DNA of 64,000 nucleotides from Pontivivens insulae (GTDB lineage Bacteria > Pseudomonadota > Alphaproteobacteria > Rhodobacterales > Rhodobacteraceae). Position numbers and translations under genes: made by a program. The DNA lies in contig NZ_OMKW01000003.1 in NCBI RefSeq assembly GCF_900302495.1, positions 248,001 to 312,000 on the forward strand, written 5' to 3'. Positions 1-8,523 of this stretch are shown here, piece after piece. The stretch's first letter is position 1. The number at the start of each line of letters is the position of its first letter. A model generated the notes under the pieces. That model ran no database searches. It worked only from the letters and a program-made list of their open reading frames with translations, and was not told where the DNA came from.

Positions 1-791
1 ATCAGTGGCAACGCCTCTTCATCGCTGATCTTGTAGGCATGATCGACGGTCAACCCCTCAAGGTTGGCTGTGATCCGTCCTTGTCCGATCCCTTCGGAAA
101 TCGAGCCGCCCTCGGCCTTCTGCTCTCCGTTGATCATCAAATCAAACAGGGCCGAGCCGCCGGGATCCGCCAGACCGATCTTCACGCCTTTGGATTGCAG
201 CGCTTCGGCCACACCGGCCAATGTGCCCCCCGATCCGCATGCACAGATGAAGCCGTTCACCCGCCCCTCGGTCTGCGCCCAAATTTCCGGCCCTGTCGTC
301 TCAACATGGGCCTGTCGGTTGGCCACATTGTCGAACTGGTTCGCCCAGACCGCACCATTCGGCTCGGTCTCGTTCAGCGCATGTGCCAGCCGCTCGGAAT
401 AGCGCACATAATTGTTCGGGTTCTTGTAAGGCGCCGCCGGCACCTCGACCAGCGTGGCACCCGCCAGCCGCAACATGTCCTTCTTTTCCTGACTCTGCGT
501 CTCGGGGATCACGATGACCGACTTGAACCCCATGGCAGAGCCCACGAGCGTCAGACCAATCCCAGTGTTGCCCGCGGTTCCCTCAACGATCGTGCCACCG
601 GGCTTCAGCGCACCACGCGCAACCGCATCGCGGATCATGTAGAGCGCCGCGCGATCCTTGACAGACTGGCCGGGGTTCAGAAACTCCGCCTTGCCGTAAA
701 TCTCACATCCCGACGCTTCGGAAATCGCGTTCAATCGGATCAGGGGCGTGTTGCCCACAGCAGCAGGCAGGTCGGCGTAAACAGTGCTCAT
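1..791 (-). CDS. cysK: Cysteine synthase A (partial, C-terminus beyond window)
   Basis: Pyridoxal-phosphate enzyme making L-cysteine from O-acetylserine and sulfide in the cytoplasm. The first 263 or so codons are present; the stop lies off the left edge. Visible hallmarks are the early VGNTPLIRL segment, NPGQSVKDR with the Schiff-base lysine, the EGTAGNTGIG phosphate loop and the CGSGGTLAGV loop. The start is the ATG at 791, giving MSTVYADLP. It lies 60 bp downstream of the TrgB-like gene on the same strand. In Rhodobacter sphaeroides trgB and cysK are linked and were described in tellurite resistance, so co-transcription is likely here. Family assignment is firm; CysK versus a close paralogue (CysM-like) is not fully settled without the C-terminus. 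Confidence 0.9.
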   Translation of the reverse strand, partial: MSTVYADLPAAVGNTPLIRLNAISEASGCEIYGKAEFLNPGQSVKDRAALYMIRDAVARGALKPGGTIVEGTAGNTGIGLTLVGSAMGFKSVIVIPETQSQEKKDMLRLAGATLVEVPAAPYKNPNNYVRYSERLAHALNETEPNGAVWANQFDNVANRQAHVETTGPEIWAQTEGRVNGFICACGSGGTLAGVAEALQSKGVKIGLADPGGSALFDLMINGEQKAEGGSISEGIGQGRITANLEGLTVDHAYKISDEEALPL

Positions 792-851
792 TCTCTTGAT
801 CCTTGGCGCAGTCCGGTCAGGGCGAGACCCTAGCCGCCGGGCGGCGGGCCT

Positions 852-1988
852 TCAATCCCTCCACATCGTGCGCAAACGGTCATGGTGCAAGAGCAGATGC
901 AGGATCAAAAGGTGTAACGGCCCGTTCCGCACCTCTCCAGAGGCCAGAAGCGCACGCAGATCCGCAACCGGCACCCGGATCGAGCGGATGTCCTCCGCCT
1001 CACTTTCCAGCCCATGCACACCGCCAGCATTGCTCAGATCAGCCTCGGCGATAAAGCAGGTCAACTGCTCCGAAATCACTCCGGGAGAGGAATAGAACGG
1101 AGGTAGCTCCTCCAGACGCCCAGCGCTCAGCCCCGTCTCTTCCAACATCTCCCGCCGTGCGGTCTCCGCGCTGGTTTCCACACGATCAACGCGCCCGGCG
1201 ACAGGTTCCAGCAACCACGGATGGCCGTCGCACCGCGCGACCGGACCGATGCGCAATTGCTCGATCAGCAAAACCTCATCGCGAACTGGATCATATGGCA
1301 GGGCACACACAGCATCACCGGTCACAAACACCGCGCGATCGACCGGCCCCTCGACAGAGCCGTCAAATCGCTTATGCGACAGGGTCAGCGCCTCGATGGC
1401 AAAGTAGTCTACATAGGGCTCACTGCGCGCGGCGATCTCCACATCCGAGAGCGTCAGGTCGCTGGAATAGCGCGCGGGAACACGCTCTGCCCGCGCTCTC
1501 GCACGTGCGTAGGCGCGAAAGCGAATGCCCGGCCAGATCCGATCCACCTCTTCATCCGGCACCTTGCCGTAAAGGGCCATTAACCCTCGCGCACACTCCG
1601 CAAAGGCGGCTTGCTGGCGCGCCGACCACGCCGCGAAATCCCACGCGTCTCCGACTTGCAGATGGGTGCCCCGCACATAAAAGACCTCAACCTCCACCGG
1701 CCCATCCGGTGTGTCGGCCAGCGTATGCTCCAGCGCATAGTCGAACTCATCCTCGAAATAGCTCAGCCGCGCGACCGCACCTTCGGGAATATCGCGCACC
1801 ACAACACCCTCGGCACGGGCACCGGGTTCTTTGACAATGACCGGGTAATCCTCTCCGACAACCGCGCGGGCTGCGTGATCAGGCAAGGTTGCAGGACTGA
1901 CCTTCACCGCACCTGCATAGGGGCCGAGGACGATTTCGCGCGTCTCCGCATCGCGCAACGTGCCGTAAAAGAACAGGTTTCGCGCCAT
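852..1988 (-). CDS. trgB: TrgB-like fusion: GGCT-like domain plus Nudix hydrolase
   Basis: A 378-aa two-domain protein. The N-terminal about 150 residues begin MARNLFFYGTLRD, the mark of gamma-glutamylcyclotransferase/AIG2-like folds. The C-terminal half is an ADP-ribose-pyrophosphatase-like Nudix domain with a perfect Nudix box (G-x5-E-x7-REMLEETGL) at about residues 265-287, so it probably hydrolyses a nucleoside diphosphate-linked substrate. The ATG at 1988 is preferred to the upstream in-frame one because GGGGAGAAAGCC precedes it and the protein then begins at the conserved domain. The order trgB then cysK matches the tellurite-resistance locus of R. sphaeroides. Its exact substrate is unknown, and the resistance role is inference from family and neighbours. 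Confidence 0.82.
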   Translation of the reverse strand: MARNLFFYGTLRDAETREIVLGPYAGAVKVSPATLPDHAARAVVGEDYPVIVKEPGARAEGVVVRDIPEGAVARLSYFEDEFDYALEHTLADTPDGPVEVEVFYVRGTHLQVGDAWDFAAWSARQQAAFAECARGLMALYGKVPDEEVDRIWPGIRFRAYARARARAERVPARYSSDLTLSDVEIAARSEPYVDYFAIEALTLSHKRFDGSVEGPVDRAVFVTGDAVCALPYDPVRDEVLLIEQLRIGPVARCDGHPWLLEPVAGRVDRVETSAETARREMLEETGLSAGRLEELPPFYSSPGVISEQLTCFIAEADLSNAGGVHGLESEAEDIRSIRVPVADLRALLASGEVRNGPLHLLILHLLLHHDRLRTMWRD

Positions 1989-2135
1989 GGCTTTCTCCCC
2001 AAGCAAGTGCTTCCACCCCGGTCGCAGATTCGCGTCGGGATGGCAATCGGAACCACAGTCATCCGTCCGCGTTGATAGGTCGTATCACCAGTTGGAAAAA
2101 CTGCACGGAAACTTCCCCGAACGTGTGGTTTCTCT

Positions 2136-2165
2136 TGATCCGTCGGCGGTGTTCCGCCGTATATC
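2136..2165 (+). promoter_or_regulatory. Candidate RpoE (ECF)-type promoter for the DUF6134-SDR operon
   Basis: TGATCC (2136-2141), then exactly 18 nt, then TATATC (2160-2165). This agrees with the TGATC-N18-TA pattern known for singlet-oxygen RpoE promoters of R. sphaeroides. It points at the gene starting at 2292. The gap 1989-2291 (303 bp) holds no other convincing gene; it must also carry the leftward promoter of the trgB-like gene. A GGCGGtgttCCGCC hairpin fills part of the spacer. No experimental start site is available. Confidence 0.5.
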
Positions 2166-2291
2166 GTTTGTAAGAAGTGTTAATGCGTAAATCTGAAAGT
2201 CGATGAATGGCAACCGCGTATTGCGCGCGGGTGATGTCGCGGAGGCGGATGCCGCCCACGATCACCGTCCCCGGATTACGGGAACTGAAAC

Positions 2292-3038
2292 ATGCTACTG
2301 CCTGATCGTGATGACAGGAAATGTACGCTTCACCGGCCCCTTCGGGCGGGCACTCAACCTGTTCGGCTAGACCGTCGCGCAGCCCTTGCAGGGGCTGCAT
2401 CTCTGGCACTCTTTGCTCCCAGCATTGCACGCGCGCAATCCGCACGCCGTGTCTACAGGCTTGAACGCGGGGGCAGTGATATTGGCAGCCAGTCGCTGAC
2501 CGTCACCCGGTCAGGCGGCGAAATTGTCGTCGATATTGATATCGACCTGCGCGTGTCGCTGCTGGGCATCACAGCCTACCGCTATGAAATGACAAATCAG
2601 GAGCGGTGGAGCGGCGGTGCCGTGCAATCCATTCGTTCAAACACCAACAATGATGGTGAGCGTGAGTTCGTTGAGGCGCGCCGTACAGGCGCGGGTCTGG
2701 AGATTTCAGGCTCCGGCTTTTCGGGCACATTGACCGGAACTGTCGGCACGACAACGTATTGGACCCCGGCGATGATGCGGCGTCCGCAATGGGTCAACAC
2801 GCAGGACGGCAGCACGCTCAACATCGTCGCCAGCCGTCGCGGGTCAGCACAATATCCAACAGCGACCGGAACCGTTTCAACCGCAGTTTGGTCCCTCGGC
2901 AGTGATCTGCCGCTGATCCTCTATTACACCGATGCGGGCGAATGGGCCGGCTCGACCTTCGACGCACAGGGGGAGGAGGTCCGCTACATCGCGCAATCCC
3001 TCGCGCCCTCCCTCGGACCGATCTGGAGTGAATCATGA
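2292..3038 (+). CDS. DUF6134 family exported protein
   Basis: A 248-aa protein. Residues about 27-50 (RLDRRAALAGAASLALFAPS...ARAQ) form a signal peptide with a twin-arginine-like start, so export is likely. The mature part is rich in beta-strand and Gly/Ser, with YRLERGGSDIGSQ at its start and a WTPAMM segment, which I recognise as DUF6134. The enzymatic role is unknown. It overlaps the next gene by ATGA, so the two are translationally coupled, and it lies behind an ECF-type promoter next to a photolyase/CFA operon. A part in envelope lipid or photooxidative stress is inference. The first 26 residues are less certain, since the start is chosen only by its weak purine-rich leader GGAACTGAAAC. 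Confidence 0.72.
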   Translation: MLLPDRDDRKCTLHRPLRAGTQPVRLDRRAALAGAASLALFAPSIARAQSARRVYRLERGGSDIGSQSLTVTRSGGEIVVDIDIDLRVSLLGITAYRYEMTNQERWSGGAVQSIRSNTNNDGEREFVEARRTGAGLEISGSGFSGTLTGTVGTTTYWTPAMMRRPQWVNTQDGSTLNIVASRRGSAQYPTATGTVSTAVWSLGSDLPLILYYTDAGEWAGSTFDAQGEEVRYIAQSLAPSLGPIWSES

Positions 3039-3835
3039 GTGTTCTGAAAAAAGTCATGCGCCCGCGCCACGGCGCCGCATGGATCACCGGCGCGTCCGGC
3101 GGGATTGGCCGCGCCGTGGTGTTGCGCATGGCAAAGAAGGGCTGGACCGTCTATGCCACAGCGCGATCCGAGGATGAGCTGAAGACGCTTGCCGCCGAGG
3201 GCCCAGAAGGCAAGATCATACCCATGCCGGGCGATGTCACCGACGCAGAGCGGATGGCAGAAATCGTGGCGGAGATCACCAGCAGCGGCCCCCTCGCCCT
3301 GACACTGCTCAATGCCGGGATCTATACCCCGATGCGCGCCAACGATTTCGACGCCAAGACGGCAGCGAAGATGTGGCGGGTCAATCTTGAAGGCGTCTCG
3401 AACTGCACGGATCCGGTTCTCAAGCACATGATTGAGCAGGGCACCGGGCACCTCGCCGTGACCGCATCCGTTGCAGGCTATCGCGGTCTGCCCGATGCGG
3501 CCGTCTACTCAGGAACAAAGGCTGCGCTCATCGCCTATTGCGAGGCACTGGCCATGGATTGCGAGGATCTGGGCATCCGCATTTCCGTCGTGAACCCCGG
3601 CTTTGTCGAGACGGAAGCAACGTCCGTCAACGAGTTTGAAATGCCCTTCCTGATGAAGCCGGATGAGGCTGCAAAATCGATTGTCGATGGCCTTTCGACC
3701 CCCGGTTTCGAAATCGCCTTCCCCGGCAAGTTCGTCGCGATCCTCAAAACGCTCGGCCTGCTGCCGAACCGCGCCTATATCGCCGCCGTGCGCAAGGCGA
3801 CGGGGTGGGACGGCAAGGCGAAGCGTAAGACTTAA
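3035..3835 (+). CDS. Short-chain dehydrogenase/reductase
   Basis: A 266-aa classical-type SDR. The nucleotide-binding TGASGGIG is near residue 20, NAG near residue 92 and the catalytic YSGTK near 155, with a Ser about 12-13 residues upstream in the TASVAG segment. It reduces or oxidises a carbonyl/alcohol with NAD(P); the substrate is not predictable. The start overlaps the DUF6134 stop by four bases (ATGA). SDRs of this kind occur with photolyase, FAD-oxidoreductase, DUF1365 and CFA genes in ChrR/RpoE photooxidative modules, so a role in lipid repair or modification is the best guess. It converges on the MFS gene across a strong hairpin. Confidence 0.82.
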   Translation: MSVLKKVMRPRHGAAWITGASGGIGRAVVLRMAKKGWTVYATARSEDELKTLAAEGPEGKIIPMPGDVTDAERMAEIVAEITSSGPLALTLLNAGIYTPMRANDFDAKTAAKMWRVNLEGVSNCTDPVLKHMIEQGTGHLAVTASVAGYRGLPDAAVYSGTKAALIAYCEALAMDCEDLGIRISVVNPGFVETEATSVNEFEMPFLMKPDEAAKSIVDGLSTPGFEIAFPGKFVAILKTLGLLPNRAYIAAVRKATGWDGKAKRKT

Positions 3836-3838
3836 GGC

Positions 3839-3867
3839 GGTTGCCCCGGCCCTGCGCCGGGGCAACC
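3839..3867. terminator. Bidirectional hairpin between convergent genes
   Basis: Perfect 11-bp stem: GGTTGCCCCGG at 3839-3849 and CCGGGGCAACC at 3857-3867, with a 7-nt loop. It fills the space between the SDR stop (3835) and the MFS stop (3868). No T-run follows on either side, so termination may be Rho-assisted; the position is typical of a shared terminator. Confidence 0.7.
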
Positions 3868-5151
3868 CTACCCAATACGCGCGCGCACCTCTGCCTGTTT
3901 CGCGCGGGTCAGTGGAAATCCCCACATCAGCGCCACCGCCATCAGCTTCAACACCACGGGTGCAAGCGCATAGAGCGCGGCGAGCCAGATCAAAGCGTCC
4001 TCCGCGTTCCCCCCCTGCCCCGAGAAGCCAACCGCCTCCAGCCACAACAGCGCAACCCCGCCCGTGATCGCAACGCTGGCCTTGGTGGCAACCGACCACA
4101 GCGCAAAGAACGCGCCCGTCCGCGCCGTCCCGGTGCGCGCCGTGTCCAAATCCACGACATCGGCCTGCATTGCGGCGGGCAGCGACAGATCAGCGCCCAG
4201 CGCCAATCCGCTCAACCCCGCAATCACCGCAAAGGCCGCGACGTCGCCAAGGCCCAGCGTGAACGCAAAGGCAAAGATGATGGCGGCATAGATCATCGCA
4301 ACGCACCAGATCCGATGCTTTTCGAACCGCTTGCCCGCCCAGATCCAAAAGGGCGCCCCCAGCACGGCCGCCCCGAAATAGAGGATCAGCAACGGGCCAC
4401 CGGCCTCCGCATCGCCCAGCCGAAACTCGACAAAGAACAGGAACAGCGTCGCCGGCAATGCATTCGCAGCCCCGTTCAGGAAATACGCCAGCATCAACCG
4501 CGCAAAGACAGGTTCCTCACGAAAGACCTGAAGCAGCGTCTGCGCCCCCGGCGTACTGGGCCCTGTGGTCCGTTCAGGCGCGCGCCATACCGCATAGAGC
4601 GTCAGGATCGGCAGGCCGATGACGACGAAAAGCGCGACCCGCGCCAACCCCGTCTCCGCGTCCGCCGTACCATAGGCGACCATGGCAACGACCGTTCCCA
4701 CCAGCCCCACAGTCTCACGCCAGACGGTGACGCGTGTGCGCTCGGCATAATCATCGGTCAGCTCCGCCCCCCAGCTGAAATAGGGCGTCAGATACATGGT
4801 CCAAAAAACGGTGAGCGTCACCATGAAGCCCGCAAACCATCCCAACCCCGCACCCTCTGGCGGGGCGAGCAAGGCCCAGATGGACAGCGCAACCCCGGGC
4901 AGCGCCAGCACCAACCACGGCTTGCGCCGCAAGCCGCGCAGCGGGATGCGGTCCGAAAGCCACCCCATCATGGGATCGCTGACCGCGTCGAACAGGCGCA
5001 CGGCGATGAACACCGCGCCAATCGCCCCCACGCTCAGCCCCATCGTGCCCGACCAAAATGGCGCGAGGAACACGTAGACAGGCAAATAAATCGCGGCGAG
5101 CGGCAATGCTGGCACGGCATAGGCCGCGAGGGTCGCGCGTGAAACCGTCAT
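3868..5151 (-). CDS. MFS transporter, GPH (glycoside-pentoside-hexuronide) type
   Basis: A 427-aa membrane protein with about 12 hydrophobic segments. The N-terminal FDAVSDPMMGWLSDRIPLRG loop is the signature of the GPH/MelB branch of the major facilitator superfamily. Many such proteins are cation symporters for sugars, but members in photooxidative operons have no proven sugar substrate. It is last in the minus-strand run photolyase, FAD-oxidoreductase, DUF1365, CFA, MFS. A 65-bp gap separates it from the CFA gene. A lipid or lipid-precursor substrate is possible from context only. Confidence 0.82.
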   Translation of the reverse strand: MTVSRATLAAYAVPALPLAAIYLPVYVFLAPFWSGTMGLSVGAIGAVFIAVRLFDAVSDPMMGWLSDRIPLRGLRRKPWLVLALPGVALSIWALLAPPEGAGLGWFAGFMVTLTVFWTMYLTPYFSWGAELTDDYAERTRVTVWRETVGLVGTVVAMVAYGTADAETGLARVALFVVIGLPILTLYAVWRAPERTTGPSTPGAQTLLQVFREEPVFARLMLAYFLNGAANALPATLFLFFVEFRLGDAEAGGPLLILYFGAAVLGAPFWIWAGKRFEKHRIWCVAMIYAAIIFAFAFTLGLGDVAAFAVIAGLSGLALGADLSLPAAMQADVVDLDTARTGTARTGAFFALWSVATKASVAITGGVALLWLEAVGFSGQGGNAEDALIWLAALYALAPVVLKLMAVALMWGFPLTRAKQAEVRARIG

Positions 5152-5216
5152 CCGCCTAAGCCACCGCGAGAGGATACCACGGACTTATTGCAGGAAATCG
5201 CCATCCCGCGCCCGCC

Positions 5217-6449
5217 TCAGCGGCGCACGGTCATCTGGATCACATCTGTCGTGCCGGTCATGAAGGTCGCCGCACAGCTTGTCAGATAGAAATTCCACAT
5301 CCGCCGGAACCGATCATCAAAACCGAGTGCGGCCACTTCATCCCACCTCGCATTGAACGTGGCATGCCAACGACGCAGCGTCTCGGAATAGCTCTGACCA
5401 AACGCGATATTGTTCACCTCTGTCAGACCTGCGCGTGAAATCTGCTCCCGCAACGCGGTGACAGAGGGCAGCATGCCGCCGGGGAAAATGTATTTCTGAA
5501 TGAAGTCCACATTCTTGCGGTAATTCGCGAACAGCGGATCATCGACGGTGATGATCTGGAACGTACCACGCCCGCCGGGCTTCAATCGTTCTCGCACCGC
5601 ATCGAAATAGGTGGGCCAATACTTCTCCCCGACGGCCTCAAACATCTCGATGGAGGCGATCGCATCATAGGTGCCGGTTTCGTCGCGATAGTCCCGCATC
5701 ACGATCTGCACCTGATCCGCGACACCTGCGCGTTTCATCCGCTCCACAGCGTAGTCATGCTGTTCCTGGCTGATGGTCAGCCCGGTCACGCGCGCGCCAC
5801 GTTCTTTCGCGGCATACTCAGCGAACCCGCCCCAGCCACAGCCGATCTCAAGGATATGATCGCCGGGTTTCACCCCGATCTCGTCACACATTGAGGCATA
5901 TTTCGCGATCTGCGCAGCCTCGAGGGAGTTCTCCCCCTCCGCAAACAGCGCAGAGGAATAGCTCATCGTGTCATCCAGCCAAAGGCCGTAAAAATCATTG
6001 CCCAGATCATAGTGGTACGAGATGTTCTTGCGCGCCTGCTCTTTCGAGTTGGACCGGAACCAGTGGTTCACACGCTCCCAATAACGCACCAGCGCCATGC
6101 CCAGAACTTCCTGCCCGATCTCGTCATTGTTCAGAACAAACACATCAAGCAACGCTTGCAGATCAGGCGTATCCCACTGACCGTCCATATAGGCTTCGGC
6201 AAATCCAATATCGCCATCACGCACGACACGCCCAAACATGGCAGGGTCTCGTACGTCGATCCGGCCAACGGGTCCGGGCTCCGCGCAATCACGCGCAAAA
6301 ACACGACCATCAGGCAATCCGATCTCTACCCGGCCGACCCGCATTTTCGACAGCAGCGCAAAGGCCGAACTGAACCAGCGCGGCAGGTCACGTTGCCCTT
6401 TCGTGGTGGTAAGAAATGTCATCGGGTGTCCAGAGGTAGTGTCTAGCAT
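5217..6449 (-). CDS. Cyclopropane-fatty-acyl-phospholipid synthase family methyltransferase
   Basis: A 410-aa SAM-dependent enzyme of the CFA family that would methylate or methylenate unsaturated acyl chains of membrane lipids. Motifs are HYDLGNDFYGLWLD, the SAM motif ILEIGCGWGG, and an IEMFEAVGEKY segment. The listed ATG gives MLDTTSG; an ATG nine codons inside (6422, MTFLTTT) is an alternative. Upstream is DUF1365, 33 bp away. In R. sphaeroides CFA-family enzymes of the singlet-oxygen regulon include cfaA and the methylase of furan fatty acid synthesis; which activity this copy has cannot be told from sequence alone. Confidence 0.88.
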   Translation of the reverse strand: MLDTTSGHPMTFLTTTKGQRDLPRWFSSAFALLSKMRVGRVEIGLPDGRVFARDCAEPGPVGRIDVRDPAMFGRVVRDGDIGFAEAYMDGQWDTPDLQALLDVFVLNNDEIGQEVLGMALVRYWERVNHWFRSNSKEQARKNISYHYDLGNDFYGLWLDDTMSYSSALFAEGENSLEAAQIAKYASMCDEIGVKPGDHILEIGCGWGGFAEYAAKERGARVTGLTISQEQHDYAVERMKRAGVADQVQIVMRDYRDETGTYDAIASIEMFEAVGEKYWPTYFDAVRERLKPGGRGTFQIITVDDPLFANYRKNVDFIQKYIFPGGMLPSVTALREQISRAGLTEVNNIAFGQSYSETLRRWHATFNARWDEVAALGFDDRFRRMWNFYLTSCAATFMTGTTDVIQMTVRR

Positions 6450-6481
6450 AATTTACAACTCTAAAAGAAACTGTCCAGTTT

Positions 6482-7222
6482 TCAACGCGTCGCGGGGTCG
6501 GATGTGCCCAGAAACCGCACCCCTTTCAAAACGAGGCGCAGCGCCTCCCAATGAATGGCGGCAACGACTTTGAGCGTCATAAGGGGATGGGTGGCGACGG
6601 CACGCGCCAAACGCGCATCCGTCGCCTCCGCCCCCTCGGCGGTGTGGGTCGCAATCAGAATATCGCCATCCGGCCCGGCCTGCCGAATGCGCAATCGCAG
6701 CTGGCTGTCGGGCGCCTGCACTGTGAACCGATAGCGCTGCTCCATCGGAATGAACGGCGACACCCAGAATGTCTTGTCCTGCTCCTGCCGGATCGCACCG
6801 CCTGCTTCCGTCGCAGGCAGCACATAGACTTCCTGCCCGCCATAGGTGTTCTTCACCTCATAAAGCGTGGCATAGACCCGGTCCTCCGCGTCCCGGCAAA
6901 AATAGACGGAGAGCGGATTGAACACGAACCCCCAGAGGCGCGGGAAGCAAAGAAGCTCGATCCGCGTCGGACAGGCAAGGCCTTTCTCGGCCATGCGCGC
7001 TTCCACCCATGGTCGCAGGGCAGAGCCATCGCGCGCGCCGTGATCAGACGCCTCAAACCCCAGCACCCGCCCCCAGATGCGTGATCCGGCCATCGCCGTC
7101 TCCATCCGGTCGAGATCGAACAGGCACGAGAAGACGCGATAGCGGAACTTGTGGCGCTTGGGCTGCAACCGCATATGCATCACATGACCCTGATAGAGCC
7201 GTATGGCAGGTGCGTCGCTCAC
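6482..7222 (-). CDS. DUF1365 domain protein
   Basis: A 246-aa protein of the DUF1365 family. It starts at a GTG (7222) whose GTGA overlaps the stop of the FAD-oxidoreductase gene; the reading VSDAPAIRLYQGHVMHMR then begins right at the conserved domain. A longer in-frame opening up to 7276 would overlap by 58 bp and add only a Gly-rich stretch. Conserved features are HKFRYRVF, LLCFPRLWGFVFNPLSVYFC and PFIPMEQRYRF. The biochemical function is unproven, but the family is nearly always beside this FAD-oxidoreductase and a CFA synthase, so it probably acts on the same lipid substrate. Confidence 0.87.
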   Translation of the reverse strand: MSDAPAIRLYQGHVMHMRLQPKRHKFRYRVFSCLFDLDRMETAMAGSRIWGRVLGFEASDHGARDGSALRPWVEARMAEKGLACPTRIELLCFPRLWGFVFNPLSVYFCRDAEDRVYATLYEVKNTYGGQEVYVLPATEAGGAIRQEQDKTFWVSPFIPMEQRYRFTVQAPDSQLRLRIRQAGPDGDILIATHTAEGAEATDARLARAVATHPLMTLKVVAAIHWEALRLVLKGVRFLGTSDPATR

Positions 7223-8523
7223 TCCGCCGCCACCGCCATCGGAGAGCGGATCGGCTCCGCCTCCTCCCCGCGCCATGACGGGCGAGAGCCAAGCGCTGCC
7301 GCAACCCGCAGGCCAGAGCGTAGTCCGTCCTCATGAAACCCATAGCCAAGCCAGGCGCCAGCATACCAGACGCCGCCACGCCCCTGGATCGCATCAATAT
7401 CGGATTGTGCGTCAAACGCTTCCTGCGTGAACAGGGGGTGGGCGTAGTTGAACGTGCCATGCAGCTTGCCATGCTCTGGCAGGTGTTCAGGGTTCAGGCT
7501 GACAAACAGATCCTGGCGTGTCTCAAGCGTCTGGAGACGGTTCATCCAATAGGTGATCGGGGCGGGTCGCGTCGCATCTGCCTCGGCCCCGCCGCTCAGG
7601 AAGTTCCAGCTCGACCAGACACGCTTGCGCTTGGGCATCAGGCGCCTGTCCGAATGCAGCACAGCCAGATTGGCCGATGTTTTGAAATTGCTCAGGATGC
7701 TGCGCTCCTGCGCATCGGCATCCGCGTCGAGCATGGCCAGCGCCTGCGGACCATGGGCCGCGATCACCACCTGATCGAACTGTAATTCCGTGCCGTCATC
7801 CAAGGTCAGATAGGGCCTGCCACCGACCCGGCGGATCGAACGTACGCCCGCCGCACGATGCGCATTGGGCAATTTTGCGGTCAACCGCCGCACATATTCC
7901 CGGCTGCCACCATCTACGGTGCGCCACTGCTTGGCCGGATCCATTCCGTTGAGCAATTCGTGGTTGGCGAAGAAGGCGACAAAGTTCTCCGCAGGAAAAT
8001 CAAGCATCTGCCCTGTCGGCGTCGACCAAATCGCCCCGCCCATCGGCAGCAGGAAGTAATCCCGGATCCAAGGACCATAGCCACGCTTGAACAAGTACTC
8101 GCCCAGCGTCAGCCCCGCCAGCACGCCATCTCGCAAATCAACCTCCGCCTCGCGGTGAAAGCGCAGGATCTCGCGCACCCCGTTGATAAAGCTGGGACGC
8201 AGCAGGTTGGTGAATTGCGCAAACATCTTCCACGGATTGTCGCAGGCATATTCCGTCCGCCCCCCATTGATCGACATGCCAAAGCTCATGTCTGACCACT
8301 TCGTGGGCACATCCAGATGCTCGAACAAACCGGTCAGGTTGGGGTAGTTGTCATAGTTATAGACGATAAAGCCGGTATCGACCGCCGTGCCGTCCACCTC
8401 AACTGTATTAGCATGCCCGCCGAAGCGATTGTCCTTTTCGAACACGGTCACATCGTGATCTTCGCTCAGCGCATAGGCCGCGCCCATACCGGCAACGCCG
8501 GCCCCGATAACTGCAATTTTCAC
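7219..8523 (-). CDS. FAD-dependent oxidoreductase (amine-oxidase/desaturase-like)
   Basis: A 434-aa flavoprotein beginning MKIAVIGAGVAGMGAAYAL, with the dinucleotide motif G7-A-G9-V-A-G12 and an acidic residue ending strand 2 (VFEKDNRFGGHANT). The fold is of the NAD(P)-binding Rossmann/flavin amine oxidase group that includes phytoene-desaturase-like proteins. It overlaps photolyase by ATGA and DUF1365 by GTGA, so all three are translationally coupled. Homologues sit in ChrR/RpoE-controlled photooxidative operons; FAD enzymes next to CFA-type methylases act in furan fatty acid formation in R. sphaeroides. The substrate here is not established. Confidence 0.85.
   Translation of the reverse strand: MKIAVIGAGVAGMGAAYALSEDHDVTVFEKDNRFGGHANTVEVDGTAVDTGFIVYNYDNYPNLTGLFEHLDVPTKWSDMSFGMSINGGRTEYACDNPWKMFAQFTNLLRPSFINGVREILRFHREAEVDLRDGVLAGLTLGEYLFKRGYGPWIRDYFLLPMGGAIWSTPTGQMLDFPAENFVAFFANHELLNGMDPAKQWRTVDGGSREYVRRLTAKLPNAHRAAGVRSIRRVGGRPYLTLDDGTELQFDQVVIAAHGPQALAMLDADADAQERSILSNFKTSANLAVLHSDRRLMPKRKRVWSSWNFLSGGAEADATRPAPITYWMNRLQTLETRQDLFVSLNPEHLPEHGKLHGTFNYAHPLFTQEAFDAQSDIDAIQGRGGVWYAGAWLGYGFHEDGLRSGLRVAAALGSRPSWRGEEAEPIRSPMAVAAE

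Noticed and set aside
2059-2445. Minus-strand frame of 128 codons upstream of the trgB-like gene, considered as trgA
   Set aside because: It overlaps the start and signal peptide of the DUF6134 gene, has no membrane helices and no resemblance to a TrgA-like membrane protein.
3841-5142. Long plus-strand open frame of about 430 codons
   Set aside because: It is antisense to the MFS gene, is Arg/Pro/Gln-rich and resembles no protein family; high GC creates such frames opposite real genes.
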